A stretch of 64,000 bases of DNA, taken from the NCBI RefSeq assembly GCF_002954705.1, contig NZ_MSCO01000001.1:2301971-2365970 (forward strand), in the 5' to 3' direction. Under the pieces are notes generated by a model. That model saw only the letters and a list, made by a program, of their open reading frames with translations, was not told the origin of the DNA and did not search any database. The position numbers and the translations under genes are program-made. This document shows, one piece after another, positions 1-12,883 of this stretch; position 1 is the first letter of the stretch; each line of letters opens with the position of its first letter. This stretch comes from Aliivibrio sifiae (GTDB lineage: Bacteria; Pseudomonadota; Gammaproteobacteria; Enterobacterales; Vibrionaceae).

Positions 1-19
1 CTCAGCTATGTCATCCCTG

Positions 20-1024
20 TTACGGTAAATACCGTTGTGGATTTACCGATTTCCCTCTAAAGCGGATCTCAAAGTGCAAACGAACACTGCTCGTACTTGA
101 GCTACCCATTGATGCAATTTTTTGTCCCGCGGTAATATTTTGACCTTCTTTAACAAACAGTGATTCATTATGAGCATAAGCACTTAAGTAATCGTCGTTA
201 TGTTTAATAATGATTAAATTACCATAACCTCTTAATGCATTACCTGCATATACCACTGTTCCTTTAGCGGTAGAGATGATGTCTTGGCCTCGTTGACCTG
301 CGATATCTATCCCTTTATTTCCTTGATCTCCTGTTGAAAACTTAGCGATTATTCGCCCTTTTGTTGGCCATAACCAGGAACCTACCTTTTCCGATTTTTT
401 TTCTACTGATTTAGGTTTAGATACTGGTTTTGGTTTAACTGCCGGTTTTGCTTTAGCAACTGGTTTCGACTTAGCAGTTGTTACCGGTTTGTTAGTTTTA
501 ACATACTCCTTCGATTTGGTGTTTTCAACCTTTTTTGTGCTTTGTTTTTGTACAGATGGTGATTTTGTGCTACTCGACACTGTTGGTGTAGCCTTGGTAA
601 CAGGTTTATTATTAGCCACTGGTACAACTGCTACAGCAGCAGTATTCGTGGTTTTAGAGGTGCTATTGTTACTAACTAAATAACCATCATCGCCATACGC
701 AGGAGCGATATATTTAGGCCCCCATAATTTAAGCTTTTGACCTGGATGAATCACATAAGGTGCTTTTAATTCATTATGTGCGATCAATTCTTTAACATCT
801 TTATTGGTTACATAAGAAATAAAATATAAAGTGTCACCTTTCTCAACTTGGTAGTAACTACCACGATAACTGCCACGCTCAGCGCCGCCATACGATGAAG
901 AACTCTTATTTACACTAGATACAGGAGCAGGACGATGAGGCCCCATAGAGCAGCCTGAAAGTAATAGAATAAAAGTAGCGGCAATAAGCCACAAACGAGA
1001 AGGAGTCACGGTTATTTTTTTCAT
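20..1024 (-). CDS. nlpD: NlpD-type lipoprotein, activator of cell-wall amidase
   Basis: Outer-membrane lipoprotein that in relatives activates the amidase AmiC for septal peptidoglycan splitting. The 334-residue product has a signal peptide ending in a lipobox (LLSGC, Cys25), a LysM domain at about 57-101, a long low-complexity Lys/Pro/Thr/Val linker, and a C-terminal M23 LytM domain (about 225-330). The first metal-ligand histidine of active M23 enzymes is missing (NKGIDIAG, residues 236-243), while later histidines (SAYAH, RLHFE) remain. This fits a non-catalytic activator. It is the last gene of the surE-pcm-nlpD run; rpoS would be expected just beyond base 1, and in E. coli a main rpoS promoter lies inside nlpD. 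Confidence 0.95.
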   Translation of the reverse strand: MKKITVTPSRLWLIAATFILLLSGCSMGPHRPAPVSSVNKSSSSYGGAERGSYRGSYYQVEKGDTLYFISYVTNKDVKELIAHNELKAPYVIHPGQKLKLWGPKYIAPAYGDDGYLVSNNSTSKTTNTAAVAVVPVANNKPVTKATPTVSSSTKSPSVQKQSTKKVENTKSKEYVKTNKPVTTAKSKPVAKAKPAVKPKPVSKPKSVEKKSEKVGSWLWPTKGRIIAKFSTGDQGNKGIDIAGQRGQDIISTAKGTVVYAGNALRGYGNLIIIKHNDDYLSAYAHNESLFVKEGQNITAGQKIASMGSSSTSSVRLHFEIRFRGKSVNPQRYLP

Positions 1025-1029
1025 TATGA

Positions 1030-1656
1030 TTATGCTAATTCACCTGCAATTAATGGGACGAAACGAACTTCTTCTATCGCCTCTGAATGAAATTCATCAC
1101 CATGACGAATAATTCGAAGTAACTGCTGCTCTGTCTCCCCTACGGGTATAACCAACCTCCCACCATCTTTTAATTGCAATAATAGATCATCAGGAATGGA
1201 TTCTGCGGCAGCGGTAACAATGATGGCATCAAATGGCGATTTACTGGCCCATCCTTTCCACCCATCAGCATGTTTTGTTGATATGTTATATATGTCTAAT
1301 CGCTTCAATAATCGCTTTGCATTCCATTGAAGTGATTTAATTCGTTCAACTGAATTAACGTGATCTATCAATTGCGCTAATACTGCAGTTTGATAACCCG
1401 AACCGGTTCCTATTTCTAGAACATTAGACTCTCGCTGTAACATGAGTAGCTCAGTCATTTTAGCGACAATATAAGGCTGAGAGATCGTTTGTCCTTCACC
1501 AATAGGCAATGCATTGTTTTGATAGGCCTGATGAGCTAATGCCTCAGAAACAAAACGTTCACGCGGCAATAAACGAATAGCTGATAAAACCGCTTCGTCT
1601 TTGATGCCTTGTTGACGCAAAAATTGATCAAGTAATTCAGTTCGAGAATGAAGCAT
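1030..1656 (-). CDS. pcm: Protein-L-isoaspartate O-methyltransferase
   Basis: Repairs aged proteins by SAM-dependent methylation of isoaspartyl residues in the cytoplasm. At 208 residues it has the family's usual length. It carries the substrate-side motif [11 protein letters not shown] (about 53-63) and a SAM-binding glycine motif [13 protein letters not shown] (about 79-91). It overlaps the last base of surE (TAATG type junction) and lies 5 nt from nlpD, so the three genes are read together. The pcm-surE pairing is conserved across gamma-proteobacteria and suggests a shared late-growth or stress role. Confidence 0.97.
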   Translation of the reverse strand: MLHSRTELLDQFLRQQGIKDEAVLSAIRLLPRERFVSEALAHQAYQNNALPIGEGQTISQPYIVAKMTELLMLQRESNVLEIGTGSGYQTAVLAQLIDHVNSVERIKSLQWNAKRLLKRLDIYNISTKHADGWKGWASKSPFDAIIVTAAAESIPDDLLLQLKDGGRLVIPVGETEQQLLRIIRHGDEFHSEAIEEVRFVPLIAGELA

Positions 1657-2417
1657 TAGTTAGTACTCTCAATTGATAGCCAATCGCTCATCATTGTTAA
1701 TGAATCATGAGCGGTTAAATCAACTTGTAATGGCGTTACAGACACACAATTATGTTTAATTGCGTAGAAATCGGTACCTTGGCCTGCATCCTGCTTTTTC
1801 CCAGGAGGACCTAACCAATAAATAATTTCTCCGCGAGGATCAGTCTCTTTTATCATACTTTCAGAGTGGTGCCTTGCGCCTAATCGAGTGACTTCCCACT
1901 TAGTTATTTCAGAATACTCACAATCCGGCACATTAACATTCAACACCCTTTTGGTTGTTAGCGGATTCTTTAAATGTGTTTTTACTAATTCTAATGCAAC
2001 TCGAGCTGCAGTATCAAAATGTGTGCGACCAACTAAAGACATTGCAATAGCGGGTAATCCAAGAAAATGCCCCTCTGTTGCAGCAGCAACCGTGCCTGAA
2101 TATAAAGTATCGTCCCCTAAATTTGCGCCATGGTTTATACCAGCAATAATCAAATCAGGAAGATCATCTTTCATTAATTCATTCAATGCAAAATGCACGC
2201 AATCTGTTGGTGTCCCTTGCACTGAATGAATATTTGTTTCAATTTGACGAACTCGAAGTGGAGATTCAAGAGTTAATGAATTTGATGCACCAGAACGATT
2301 ACGATCAGGAGCAACAATAGTAATATCCGCAATATCTGATAATACGACCGCGAGGGTATTTATCCCTTCAGCAAAGACACCATCATCATTACTTAACAAT
2401 ATGCGCAACTTATTCAC
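1656..2417 (-). CDS. surE: 5'/3'-nucleotidase SurE
   Basis: Metal-dependent nucleoside-monophosphate phosphatase associated with stationary-phase survival. The N-terminal [10 protein letters not shown] carries the paired metal-binding aspartates, followed by [15 protein letters not shown] and [12 protein letters not shown], all SurE signatures. An ATG at 2429 would add four residues but has its purine run only about 2 nt away. The GTG at 2417 has GGAG six bases upstream, so I prefer it. It follows truD by about 30 nt and overlaps pcm by one base. Confidence 0.95.
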   Translation of the reverse strand: MNKLRILLSNDDGVFAEGINTLAVVLSDIADITIVAPDRNRSGASNSLTLESPLRVRQIETNIHSVQGTPTDCVHFALNELMKDDLPDLIIAGINHGANLGDDTLYSGTVAAATEGHFLGLPAIAMSLVGRTHFDTAARVALELVKTHLKNPLTTKRVLNVNVPDCEYSEITKWEVTRLGARHHSESMIKETDPRGEIIYWLGPPGKKQDAGQGTDFYAIKHNCVSVTPLQVDLTAHDSLTMMSDWLSIESTN

Positions 2418-2448
2418 TCTTATCTCCATTCCTTTCTTTAAAATTGAA

Positions 2449-3495
2449 TTACTCGTATGTACGTTCTACTTCAATTTCTTGCAATAGCTCACGCATAATT
2501 ACGGTTGCAAAACTGCCCGATGTTAAAGAGAAATTAAGCGTTAACGTATCACCTTCAGCTGACCAACTAAGATTCTCTGGGTGTAACTCAATAGCACGAC
2601 GCTCATGGCGCATACGGTTACCACGGATCAAGGCCATTAAATCTGGTTCAGCATCAAGTTGTGGTTGCTCTAGAGTTAATGCAGTTTCACTTGTTGGTAA
2701 TTGATTATCACCCGCTAATGCAGCACTAATTGACCAGTCACCATCTTGAACTTTTTGAACATTCTCTTCCGAGGTTACATTCTCATTAACCGTACGACCA
2801 TTTTGATCAAGTAGAATATCACCATCAACAGGTTGAGTGAAGTAACCCTCTGTTATTCTTTGAGAAACAATATGATTGAAAATCCATGAACGAGCCGCTG
2901 ATAAATAGAAGCTACGTTTTGTATTATCACGAGTGCGTACGTTTTCACGACCCCAACGACGAGCTTCTGTTACGTTATTGCCTTCATGACCAAAACGTTG
3001 AGAGCCAAAGTAATTAGGAACCCCTGATACTTTTACTTTGTCCAAGCGAGACAGAACATCATCCATATCCGTCACTTCAGTCGCTATTAACTGGAAGCTA
3101 TTCCCTAGAAGATCACCTGGACGCAATTTTTTGTTATGGCGCGTCATTTCTAAAATTTCAACACCTGGGTGCGTCGCTTCAAACAAAGCAAATTTAAAGT
3201 GATCACTTTTTGGTAAATGAACACTCAACCATTGCTCTGTTATTGCATGACGGTCTTTAAGGCCCGCCCAACTAATATCTTTTGATTTTACACCACAAAA
3301 CTTTGCTAGCTCGTTTGCTACATACTTAGTGTTTTCACCCGTTTTACGGATCTTAACCATTAAGTGTTCACCCTTTCCTGTGAACGTAAAACCTAATACT
3401 TCTTTAACGATAAAATGCTCAGGTAATTGTTTTAATTTACCTGTAGCCACTGGCTTTCCGTATAACCACGAAAAATTAGACATAATGTCTGACAT
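2449..3495 (-). CDS. truD: tRNA pseudouridine(13) synthase TruD
   Basis: Isomerises U13 of tRNA-Glu to pseudouridine. The 348-residue protein contains the TruD signature GLKDRHA, with the catalytic aspartate at about residue 81, then the TruD insertion domain and NYFGSQRFG (about 155-175). It sits between ispF (15 nt upstream) and surE, the same order as in E. coli. The start at 3495 has a weak AGAGA ribosome site; a second ATG four codons in has none. Confidence 0.96.
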   Translation of the reverse strand: MSDIMSNFSWLYGKPVATGKLKQLPEHFIVKEVLGFTFTGKGEHLMVKIRKTGENTKYVANELAKFCGVKSKDISWAGLKDRHAITEQWLSVHLPKSDHFKFALFEATHPGVEILEMTRHNKKLRPGDLLGNSFQLIATEVTDMDDVLSRLDKVKVSGVPNYFGSQRFGHEGNNVTEARRWGRENVRTRDNTKRSFYLSAARSWIFNHIVSQRITEGYFTQPVDGDILLDQNGRTVNENVTSEENVQKVQDGDWSISAALAGDNQLPTSETALTLEQPQLDAEPDLMALIRGNRMRHERRAIELHPENLSWSAEGDTLTLNFSLTSGSFATVIMRELLQEIEVERTYE

Positions 3496-3510
3496 AGAAT
3501 GTATCTCTAA

Positions 3511-3987
3511 TTAAGATGCGTTAACTAACAGCACTACTGCTTCACAAGCAATGCCTTCTTTTCTTCCTGTAAAACCGAGACGTTCGGACGTTGTCGCTTT
3601 TACATTAACATTACCAAGTTCTGTTTCTAAATCTTCTGCAATTGCTGCGCACATTGCTTGAATATGTGGTGCCATTTTAGGAGCTTGTGCAATAATAGTG
3701 ACGTCAGCATTACCTAAAACTAATCCTTTTTCTTTTACACGACGGTAGACATCACGCAATAAAGCTCTGCTGTCTGCACCTTTCCATTTATCATCAGTAT
3801 CAGGAAAATGACGACCAATATCCCCCTCAGCAATCGCTCCAAGTAGAGCATCACTCAATGCATGCAATGCGACATCGCCATCAGAGTGCGCTATCAAACC
3901 TTGCTCATAAGGAACACTGACACCACCAATAATGACAGGGCCTTCACCACCAAATTTATGTACATCAAATCCGTGTCCAATTCTCAT
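3511..3987 (-). CDS. ispF: 2-C-methyl-D-erythritol 2,4-cyclodiphosphate synthase
   Basis: Fifth step of the MEP isoprenoid pathway: forms the cyclodiphosphate with loss of CMP. Its 158 residues are typical. The metal ligands appear as GFDVH near the N-terminus and the HSDGD motif at about 34-38; [19 protein letters not shown] ends the domain. Its start codon overlaps the stop of ispD by one base, indicating translational coupling of two enzymes of the same pathway. Confidence 0.98.
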   Translation of the reverse strand: MRIGHGFDVHKFGGEGPVIIGGVSVPYEQGLIAHSDGDVALHALSDALLGAIAEGDIGRHFPDTDDKWKGADSRALLRDVYRRVKEKGLVLGNADVTIIAQAPKMAPHIQAMCAAIAEDLETELGNVNVKATTSERLGFTGRKEGIACEAVVLLVNAS

Positions 3988-4697
3988 TATTTGGTTTCCT
4001 TTTTCATTTTTTTAAGATAAAACTCAGCCAAATCAAGATCTTCTGGCTGGGTGATCTTTAGGTTATCGGCACGACCTTGAACCAATTTAGGTTGATATCC
4101 CATTAATTCAATCGCTGACGATTCATCAGTGATTAAGAATGACTTCTCTAATCCTGTTTTTAAGGCTGTATATAAAAGATCTGTGGTAAAAAGTTGAGGT
4201 GTTAATGCATGCCATAGCACACTACGATCAATGGTTGTATCAATCTTATTTTCAGGTGTCGCTTGCTTCATAGTGTCTCGGACAGGAGAAGCAAGAATCC
4301 CCCCCACATGATGGGGTACTACTTCTTCAATCAGTTTTTCAATATCAGTATGACGGATACAAGGACGAGCGGCATCATGAACCATGCTCCATTCACTCAG
4401 CTGATTATTTTTTACATAAGTTAATCCAGAAAGTACAGAATCGGCTCGCTCTGCCCCACCAGAAACTCGAATAACCCGTTTATCTTTAGCTATCGCTAAT
4501 TCACCAAAATACGGGTCAGTATCACTAACTGCAACAATGACAGTATCAATTAAAGGGTAAGACAGTAATTGTTCAAGCGTGTGCTCTAAGACCGTTTTTC
4601 CATTCAATAATAAATATTGCTTAGGACGATCTGCTTTCATACGACTGCCGACACCAGCAGCAGGAACGATAGCAGTAATAGAAGGTAAAGAGATCAT
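3987..4697 (-). CDS. ispD: 2-C-methyl-D-erythritol 4-phosphate cytidylyltransferase
   Basis: Third step of the MEP pathway, coupling CTP to methylerythritol phosphate. The nucleotide-binding start [16 protein letters not shown] (about 12-27) with conserved Arg and Lys is diagnostic, and MVHDAARPC (about 105) carries the metal-binding aspartate region. Length 236 is normal. It lies 3 nt after ftsB, so cell-division, isoprenoid and tRNA-modification genes share one operon, as in enterobacteria. Confidence 0.98.
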   Translation of the reverse strand: MISLPSITAIVPAAGVGSRMKADRPKQYLLLNGKTVLEHTLEQLLSYPLIDTVIVAVSDTDPYFGELAIAKDKRVIRVSGGAERADSVLSGLTYVKNNQLSEWSMVHDAARPCIRHTDIEKLIEEVVPHHVGGILASPVRDTMKQATPENKIDTTIDRSVLWHALTPQLFTTDLLYTALKTGLEKSFLITDESSAIELMGYQPKLVQGRADNLKITQPEDLDLAEFYLKKMKKETK

Positions 4698-4700
4698 GAC

Positions 4701-5006
4701 TTATTCTTCACTATTTTCATCAATGATTCGATAAAATGTTTCACCTTTTTTTATCATTCCCAACTCATGTCGAGCACGCTCTTCAATTGCTTCTGAGCCT
4801 TTTTTCAAATCATCGATTTCAGCAAACATTTGTTCATTTCGATTGCGTAAACCTTGATTGACCTCTTCTTGCAATGTGACATCGTTTGAGACCTGTGCGT
4901 AATCTGACATCCCATTTTTTCCAAACCATAAGGTATATTGAAGCCAACCTAATGTGACCAATAATAAAATGGCAAATGTACGCATAGTTACTCCGAAAAT
5001 TGACAA
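4701..5006 (-). CDS. ftsB: Cell division protein FtsB
   Basis: Small bitopic membrane protein of the FtsQLB divisome subcomplex. Its 101 residues show a short cytoplasmic start, one transmembrane segment (about 7-25, [19 protein letters not shown]) and a periplasmic heptad-rich coiled coil (about 32-75). The end contains the family motif [18 protein letters not shown]. It is the first gene of the operon running to nlpD and begins just after the eno terminator. Confidence 0.95.
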   Translation of the reverse strand: MSIFGVTMRTFAILLLVTLGWLQYTLWFGKNGMSDYAQVSNDVTLQEEVNQGLRNRNEQMFAEIDDLKKGSEAIEERARHELGMIKKGETFYRIIDENSEE

Positions 5007-5071
5007 TGATAAAAAGCTACCCTTAACTATATCAACCCCTCATTAGAACTTCACTAGCTGTCTAGCTGAAA

Positions 5072-5103
5072 TAAAAAAAACCGCCTCAAATGAGACGGTT
5101 TTT
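5072..5103 (-). terminator. Terminator downstream of eno
   Basis: Inverted repeat AACCGCCTCA / TGAGACGGTT (one G-T wobble), followed on the minus strand by eight Ts. It separates eno from ftsB. Confidence 0.85.
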
Positions 5104-5160
5104 ATATCTAAATTCTAATCGAACGATTAAAGAATTAAGGCATTTTCTCAAAAATTGAGA

Positions 5161-6474
<1,314 letters not shown>

Positions 6475-6537
6475 TTATCTTTAATTTAAAAGCTAAAAAT
6501 AGCTGCTACAACATTGAGCAGCCATCCGTAAATCCTA

Positions 6538-8181
<1,644 letters not shown>

Positions 8182-8308
8182 TTACCTGAAATTGGTGTAA
8201 TGAGGAATAAAATGGATTTTATCTGGACGGGAAATGAATATACCAGAACCGCTTTATCGCCACAACGTGAAAAGTATCACAGTTAATTGATTTATTTTTT
8301 GCTCCAAA

Positions 8309-9130
8309 TCAATTCTGCTCACTTCGCTTCACATTTTCCCATTCTGAGTCTAGTTCATTTAAATCACATTGCTGTATAGTTTTGTGTTTTTTGGCGACGT
8401 TCACTTCAATTTGACGAAAACGGCGTTCAAATTTATCATTTGCCTTGCATAACGCTTGCTCTGGATTTTTTCCTAAATGACGAGAAAAATTTACTGTCGC
8501 AAAAAGTAAATCGCCTAACTCTTCTTCTAATTTATCTTCATCTCTTGGTATTTTTAAAGCTTCCTCTAATACCTCTGCAACCTCTTCATTTACTTTATCA
8601 GCAACCGGTTTTAGTTCATCCCAATCAAAACCAACTTTTGCACACTGTTTTTGAATTTTATTTGCTCGTAATAACCCAGGTAAAGCACTTGGAATTGAAT
8701 CTAAAATACTCTGTTGAGAAGATGAATATTGCTTCAATAATCCTTTATCCAAGCGTTCTTTCTGCTTCACTTTATCCCAATTCGCTGCAATTTCTTCTTC
8801 TGATGAAAATACATCACTTCCAAAGACGTGTGGATGGCGACGAACCAACTTTTCATTTAGTGTCTCTACTACATCATTAAAATCGAATAACCCCTCTTCT
8901 TTCGTCATTTGCGCATAGAAAATGACTTGGAATAATAAATCACCTAACTCTTCTTTTAAGTTCTCCCAGTCCTTCTTATGAATTGCATCCACTACTTCAT
9001 AAGTCTCTTCTATAGTATGTGGGATAATAGAATCAAACGTCTGCTTTCTATCCCATGGACAACCTGATTCTTTATCTCTTAATTGAGCCATTATTAAGAG
9101 TAACTGTTCAATGCTATTTTGAGCGGTCAT
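8309..9130 (-). CDS. mazG: Nucleoside triphosphate pyrophosphohydrolase MazG
   Basis: Hydrolyses NTPs to NMPs and pyrophosphate. In E. coli it also affects (p)ppGpp levels and sits beside relA and mazEF. The 273 residues hold two MazG domains, each with an EExxE...EELGDLLF metal-binding pattern (about 40-70 and 175-215). Here the mazEF toxin-antitoxin pair is absent and a flagellin gene occupies the space between relA and mazG. Confidence 0.97.
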   Translation of the reverse strand: MTAQNSIEQLLLIMAQLRDKESGCPWDRKQTFDSIIPHTIEETYEVVDAIHKKDWENLKEELGDLLFQVIFYAQMTKEEGLFDFNDVVETLNEKLVRRHPHVFGSDVFSSEEEIAANWDKVKQKERLDKGLLKQYSSSQQSILDSIPSALPGLLRANKIQKQCAKVGFDWDELKPVADKVNEEVAEVLEEALKIPRDEDKLEEELGDLLFATVNFSRHLGKNPEQALCKANDKFERRFRQIEVNVAKKHKTIQQCDLNELDSEWENVKRSEQN

Positions 9131-9153
9131 ATCTATCCCTTCGATTTAAAAAC

Positions 9154-9191
9154 AAAAAAAAGCGGTGACCATTATAGTCACCGCTTTTTTA
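9154..9191 (-). terminator. Terminator of the flagellin gene
   Basis: Perfect stem AGCGGTGAC / GTCACCGCT with a 7-nt loop and A/T runs on both sides. On the minus strand it lies between the flagellin stop codon and mazG. Confidence 0.9.
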
Positions 9192-9231
9192 AAAATACAT
9201 TCGCCTTAAATTAAGAAGGCTTTTTGTTAAC

Positions 9232-10365
9232 TTAACCTAACAAACTCATTGCCATGCTTGGTGCTTGTTTTGCTTGTGCCAAAATTGACGAACTTGATTG
9301 ACTTAAAATTTGCGTCTTCGTTAAGTTCGTTGTTTCTTTAGCAAAGTCTGTATCTTTAATTTGGCTATTTGAATCAGTTATATTTTCATTGATGTTCGTT
9401 AAATTTTTAACGGCACTTTCAAAACGGTTTTGGAATGCACCTAATGAAGCACGATTGCCATCAACATACTCTAGAGCAGCATCAATCACATCAATAGAGC
9501 GCTGAGCGCCACCAACAGTTGTTAAGTCCATTGACGCAACAGTATCGTCTGACTCACCACCCATCTTTAATTCGTTTGCTAAAGAACCATTAAACTCTAA
9601 TGGTGAAGAAATATTTTCACCTGACATGAACACTTGAAGTACACCATCTTCAGTCACAGAAGCGCTTAGCTCATTTGTTTGACCATTAATGTACGTCGCT
9701 AATTCTTCGATGTCATCTCCTGCCTTTGCAGAGATTTGGATCTCTTGAGGGCTGCCGTTTTTATCATTGTATGTCACATTAAACTGCGTATTTTCTTTAC
9801 CTACAGTCCAATTGATATCGCGACCTTCTTCTGCGAAGTACGATTTACCACCCATTGTTGCTGCGTCAGCACGCATGCTGTTTAGTGTCATTGCGACTGC
9901 TTCACCAGAATCAGCACCAATTTGGAAAGATTTTGTGCCAAATTCGCCATTAATTAAACGAGTACCAGCAAAAGAGGTTGTTTCTGCAATACGGTTTAAC
10001 TCATCTGTCAGTGAGCTTGCTTCTTCTTGCATCGCTTGACGATCAGCATCAGTATTTGAGCCGTTTGAAGATTGTAATGATAGATCACGTAAACGCTGCA
10101 GTACGTTTGTTGTTTCTTTCATTGCACCTTCAGCCGTTTGTGCAATAGACATACCATCATTGGCGTTTCGAACTGCTACGTTCAAGCCACGAGTTTGTGC
10201 TGTCATACGATTTGAAATTTGCAGACCAGAAGCATCATCAGCTGCGCTGTTGATTTTTGAACCTGAAGACAATTTCTCCATTGAATCAGCTTGAGCAGCC
10301 GTTGCATTGTTCATGTAACGTTGTGCTGTCATTGCTGAGATATTTGTATTTACTGAAATTGACAT
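9232..10365 (-). CDS. flaF: Flagellin, monocistronic
   Basis: Filament subunit exported through the flagellar type III apparatus. The conserved N-terminal D0/D1 helices start [20 protein letters not shown] and include [22 protein letters not shown]. The C-terminal D1/D0 region includes [14 protein letters not shown] and ends in [11 protein letters not shown]. The variable middle (about 165-280) is short. The frame stays open eight codons upstream, but GGAGC lies 8 nt before the ATG at 10365, giving 377 residues. V. fischeri has five flagellins in one cluster and flaF elsewhere; the isolated position and the sigma-28 promoter here fit flaF. The symbol rests on that comparison. Confidence 0.93.
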   Translation of the reverse strand: MSISVNTNISAMTAQRYMNNATAAQADSMEKLSSGSKINSAADDASGLQISNRMTAQTRGLNVAVRNANDGMSIAQTAEGAMKETTNVLQRLRDLSLQSSNGSNTDADRQAMQEEASSLTDELNRIAETTSFAGTRLINGEFGTKSFQIGADSGEAVAMTLNSMRADAATMGGKSYFAEEGRDINWTVGKENTQFNVTYNDKNGSPQEIQISAKAGDDIEELATYINGQTNELSASVTEDGVLQVFMSGENISSPLEFNGSLANELKMGGESDDTVASMDLTTVGGAQRSIDVIDAALEYVDGNRASLGAFQNRFESAVKNLTNINENITDSNSQIKDTDFAKETTNLTKTQILSQSSSSILAQAKQAPSMAMSLLG

Positions 10366-10436
10366 AATGTTTGCTCCGGTCGGCTTCACTTATTGTTATA
10401 GGATAAGAAGCCTATAATTCATCGTTGATACACATA

Positions 10437-10464
10437 TTTACGGCCTGAGTTTTCAGAACTTGAG
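10437..10464 (-). promoter_or_regulatory. Sigma-28 (FliA) promoter of the flagellin gene
   Basis: On the minus strand CTCAAG, 14 bases, then GCCGTAAA, close to the Vibrio FliA consensus (TAAAG-N14-GCCGWTAA). It would start transcription near 10430, about 65 nt before the flagellin ATG. It lies just after the relA terminator. Confidence 0.8.
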
Positions 10465-10476
10465 ATCTTTTTTCAA

Positions 10477-10517
10477 TAAAAAAGCCGAATGTCATAAATA
10501 ACATTCGGCTTAAAAAA
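10477..10517 (-). terminator. Terminator downstream of relA
   Basis: Perfect 11-bp stem AAGCCGAATGT / ACATTCGGCTT, 8-nt loop, with T-rich tail on the minus strand. It isolates relA from the flagellin promoter. Confidence 0.9.
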
Positions 10518-10568
10518 CATAATTATCAACAATCAACAACTTAACGTTAACAATTCATTTTTTTATCA

Positions 10569-12806
10569 TTACGATAATCGAATCGCTTCTATTACGTCTT
10601 TTACTTGTTCAACTCTAGTAATTAATCGGCCAAGAATATCCGCATTAAATACTTCCAAATCAAAATCCATGATAGTTAGTTGTTTCTTATAATCATTTCG
10701 GCTTTTCATGCCTGACACTTTTACTTTTTCATTAGCAAATAAACTTGTCAGATCTTTCAATAAACCAGAACGATCCATTGCAGTGATCCGCAATGTCAAA
10801 ATATAAGAACCGACAAAACCACTGCCCCACACGGTATCAATAATACGCTCTGCCGCATGGTGGCGTAATTCATTTAATTGATCACAGTCACTGCGATGAA
10901 CCGATATACCACGACCTTGTGTTATATATCCAGCAATGGGGTCACCAGGGATCGGTTGACAACAACGAGCAAGGTGAGTCATTAAATTATCAACACCTTC
11001 AACGACAACCGCGTCATTACGTTTCTTATTTTGTGCTTGGGCATGAGCTTGAGCTTTCGCCTCTGACTCTTGCAGTTGCTCTAAAGCTTTTTGATCTTCT
11101 TGTGCTGCAGTTGGTTTATTAACAAGCGCATTAATATGATTAATCACTTGGTTAATACGTAAATCACCACTCCCAACACCCGCATATAATTCGTCAGGGG
11201 TATTAACATTAAAGCGCTTTAAAGCATATCTCTCCGCATCTTTTAATGTACCGCCAATCTTAGCAAGTTCAACTTCTAAGATCTCTTTACCTGCATCAAG
11301 ATTCTTTTCACGACTCTGTTTTCTAAACCACGCATTAATCTTAGCCCGAGCGCGACCTGAGTTAACAAACCCAAGTGTTGGGTTTAACCAATCTCGTGAT
11401 GGGTTAGGCTCTTTTTGGGTGATAATCTCAACTTGATCCCCCATTGTCAGCTGATGTGTAAATGGAACGATTCGTCCACCTACTTTAGCTCCAATACAAC
11501 GATGACCTACTTCTGAGTGAATGTGATAAGCGAAGTCTAGCGGTGTTGCCCCCATTGGTAAGTCGACCACATCACCACGTGGCGTAAAGGCATAAACGCG
11601 ATCATCAAATACTTGGCTTCGAAGTTCATCAAGCATTTCACCAGAATCAGACATCTCTTCTTGCCAATCAAGCAGCTTACGTAACCACGTAATTTTTTCA
11701 TCATAGCCACTACGGCTGCTGTTTGATGAACCTTCTTTATATTTCCAATGCGCTGCAACCCCTAACTCAGAGTCTTCATGCATATCCTTGGTACGGATCT
11801 GGATTTCAATCGTCTTCCCTTCAGGGCCTAATACCACTGTATGAATAGATTGATATCCATTTGGTTTAGGATTTGCTACATAATCATCAAATTCACTTGG
11901 CAAATGCTTAAATTTAGTATGAACAACACCAAGAGCCGCATAACAATCTTGGAGTTTGTCAGCAATAATACGAACCGCACGCACATCAAATAGCTCGTCA
12001 AATTCCAAGCTCTTTTTCTGCATCTTACGCCAAATGCTGTAGATGTGTTTAGGGCGTCCACTCACCTCTGCATTGATATTATATTCATGCATTTCATCAC
12101 TCAATCCGGTGACGAAATCCTCAATATATTGCTCACGAACAATACGGCGCTCCGATAATTGTTTAGCAATTTTCTTATAAGTATCAGGATGCTGATAGCG
12201 GAAAGAATAATCTTCAATTTCCCATTTCAACTGACCAATACCTAGGCGATTTGCTAATGGTGCATATAAGTTATTACACTCTTTTGCTGCAGCTCGGCGT
12301 ACTTCATCTGGTTCGTTTTTTACTTCACGTAGATTACAAATACGCTCTGCCAATTTAATGATCACACAACGGAAATCGTCTACCATCGCCAGTAACATTC
12401 GACGGATATTATCCACTTGAGAAGACGCTGATTTTGCACCTACAGATGCATTCAGTTGACCAATCGCGTCCATCTCTTCAACGCCATCGATCAATTTTTC
12501 AATTTCTTTATTGTAGTTCTCAGTTAACGTTTCTCTGCCTAAAACACCAGAGGAAACTAAAGGAAATAACTGAGCGGCAATAAGGGTTGGCTTGTCCATG
12601 CTTAAGGTGATCAATATTTCGATCATCTCACGACCACGCCATAGCAAGAGCTGTCCTTCTTCATGAGAAGCGACTAACTCTTCACATTGTTTATACACCT
12701 CTGTTAATTTTTTTGAGGTGTTTTTATCTTGTTCAAGGCTGGTGATCCATTCACCTAACTCGAACTCTTCATTTTCCTTAAGATGTGCTCCGCGAACTGC
12801 GACCAT
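10569..12806 (-). CDS. relA: GTP pyrophosphokinase RelA (stringent response)
   Basis: Ribosome-bound (p)ppGpp synthetase that responds to uncharged tRNA. Domain order in the 745 residues: degenerate HD hydrolase (about 60-180, where the metal-binding HD pair is replaced by FP in AAQLFPLVSSG), synthetase (ELFDVRAVRII, about 270), TGS (VYAFTPRGDVVDLPMGATPLDFAYHIH is its start region, split here by position 400-440), a Cys/His zinc-finger-like segment (HLARCCQPIPGD) and a C-terminal ACT domain. Loss of the HD pair marks it as synthetase-only RelA, not SpoT. It lies downstream of rlmD. Confidence 0.98.
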   Translation of the reverse strand: MVAVRGAHLKENEEFELGEWITSLEQDKNTSKKLTEVYKQCEELVASHEEGQLLLWRGREMIEILITLSMDKPTLIAAQLFPLVSSGVLGRETLTENYNKEIEKLIDGVEEMDAIGQLNASVGAKSASSQVDNIRRMLLAMVDDFRCVIIKLAERICNLREVKNEPDEVRRAAAKECNNLYAPLANRLGIGQLKWEIEDYSFRYQHPDTYKKIAKQLSERRIVREQYIEDFVTGLSDEMHEYNINAEVSGRPKHIYSIWRKMQKKSLEFDELFDVRAVRIIADKLQDCYAALGVVHTKFKHLPSEFDDYVANPKPNGYQSIHTVVLGPEGKTIEIQIRTKDMHEDSELGVAAHWKYKEGSSNSSRSGYDEKITWLRKLLDWQEEMSDSGEMLDELRSQVFDDRVYAFTPRGDVVDLPMGATPLDFAYHIHSEVGHRCIGAKVGGRIVPFTHQLTMGDQVEIITQKEPNPSRDWLNPTLGFVNSGRARAKINAWFRKQSREKNLDAGKEILEVELAKIGGTLKDAERYALKRFNVNTPDELYAGVGSGDLRINQVINHINALVNKPTAAQEDQKALEQLQESEAKAQAHAQAQNKKRNDAVVVEGVDNLMTHLARCCQPIPGDPIAGYITQGRGISVHRSDCDQLNELRHHAAERIIDTVWGSGFVGSYILTLRITAMDRSGLLKDLTSLFANEKVKVSGMKSRNDYKKQLTIMDFDLEVFNADILGRLITRVEQVKDVIEAIRLS

Positions 12807-12883
12807 GTCCGTTTCCTATAATCCAATTTTATAATGATTCTGTTTGGCTCCATTTAGCGTTTCTGATATTTTTTTACTACCAG

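Noticed and set aside
8440..8880. Open frame of 146 codons opposite mazG
   Set aside because: It lies antisense to a strongly conserved gene, is Leu/Pro-biased and has no ribosome site.
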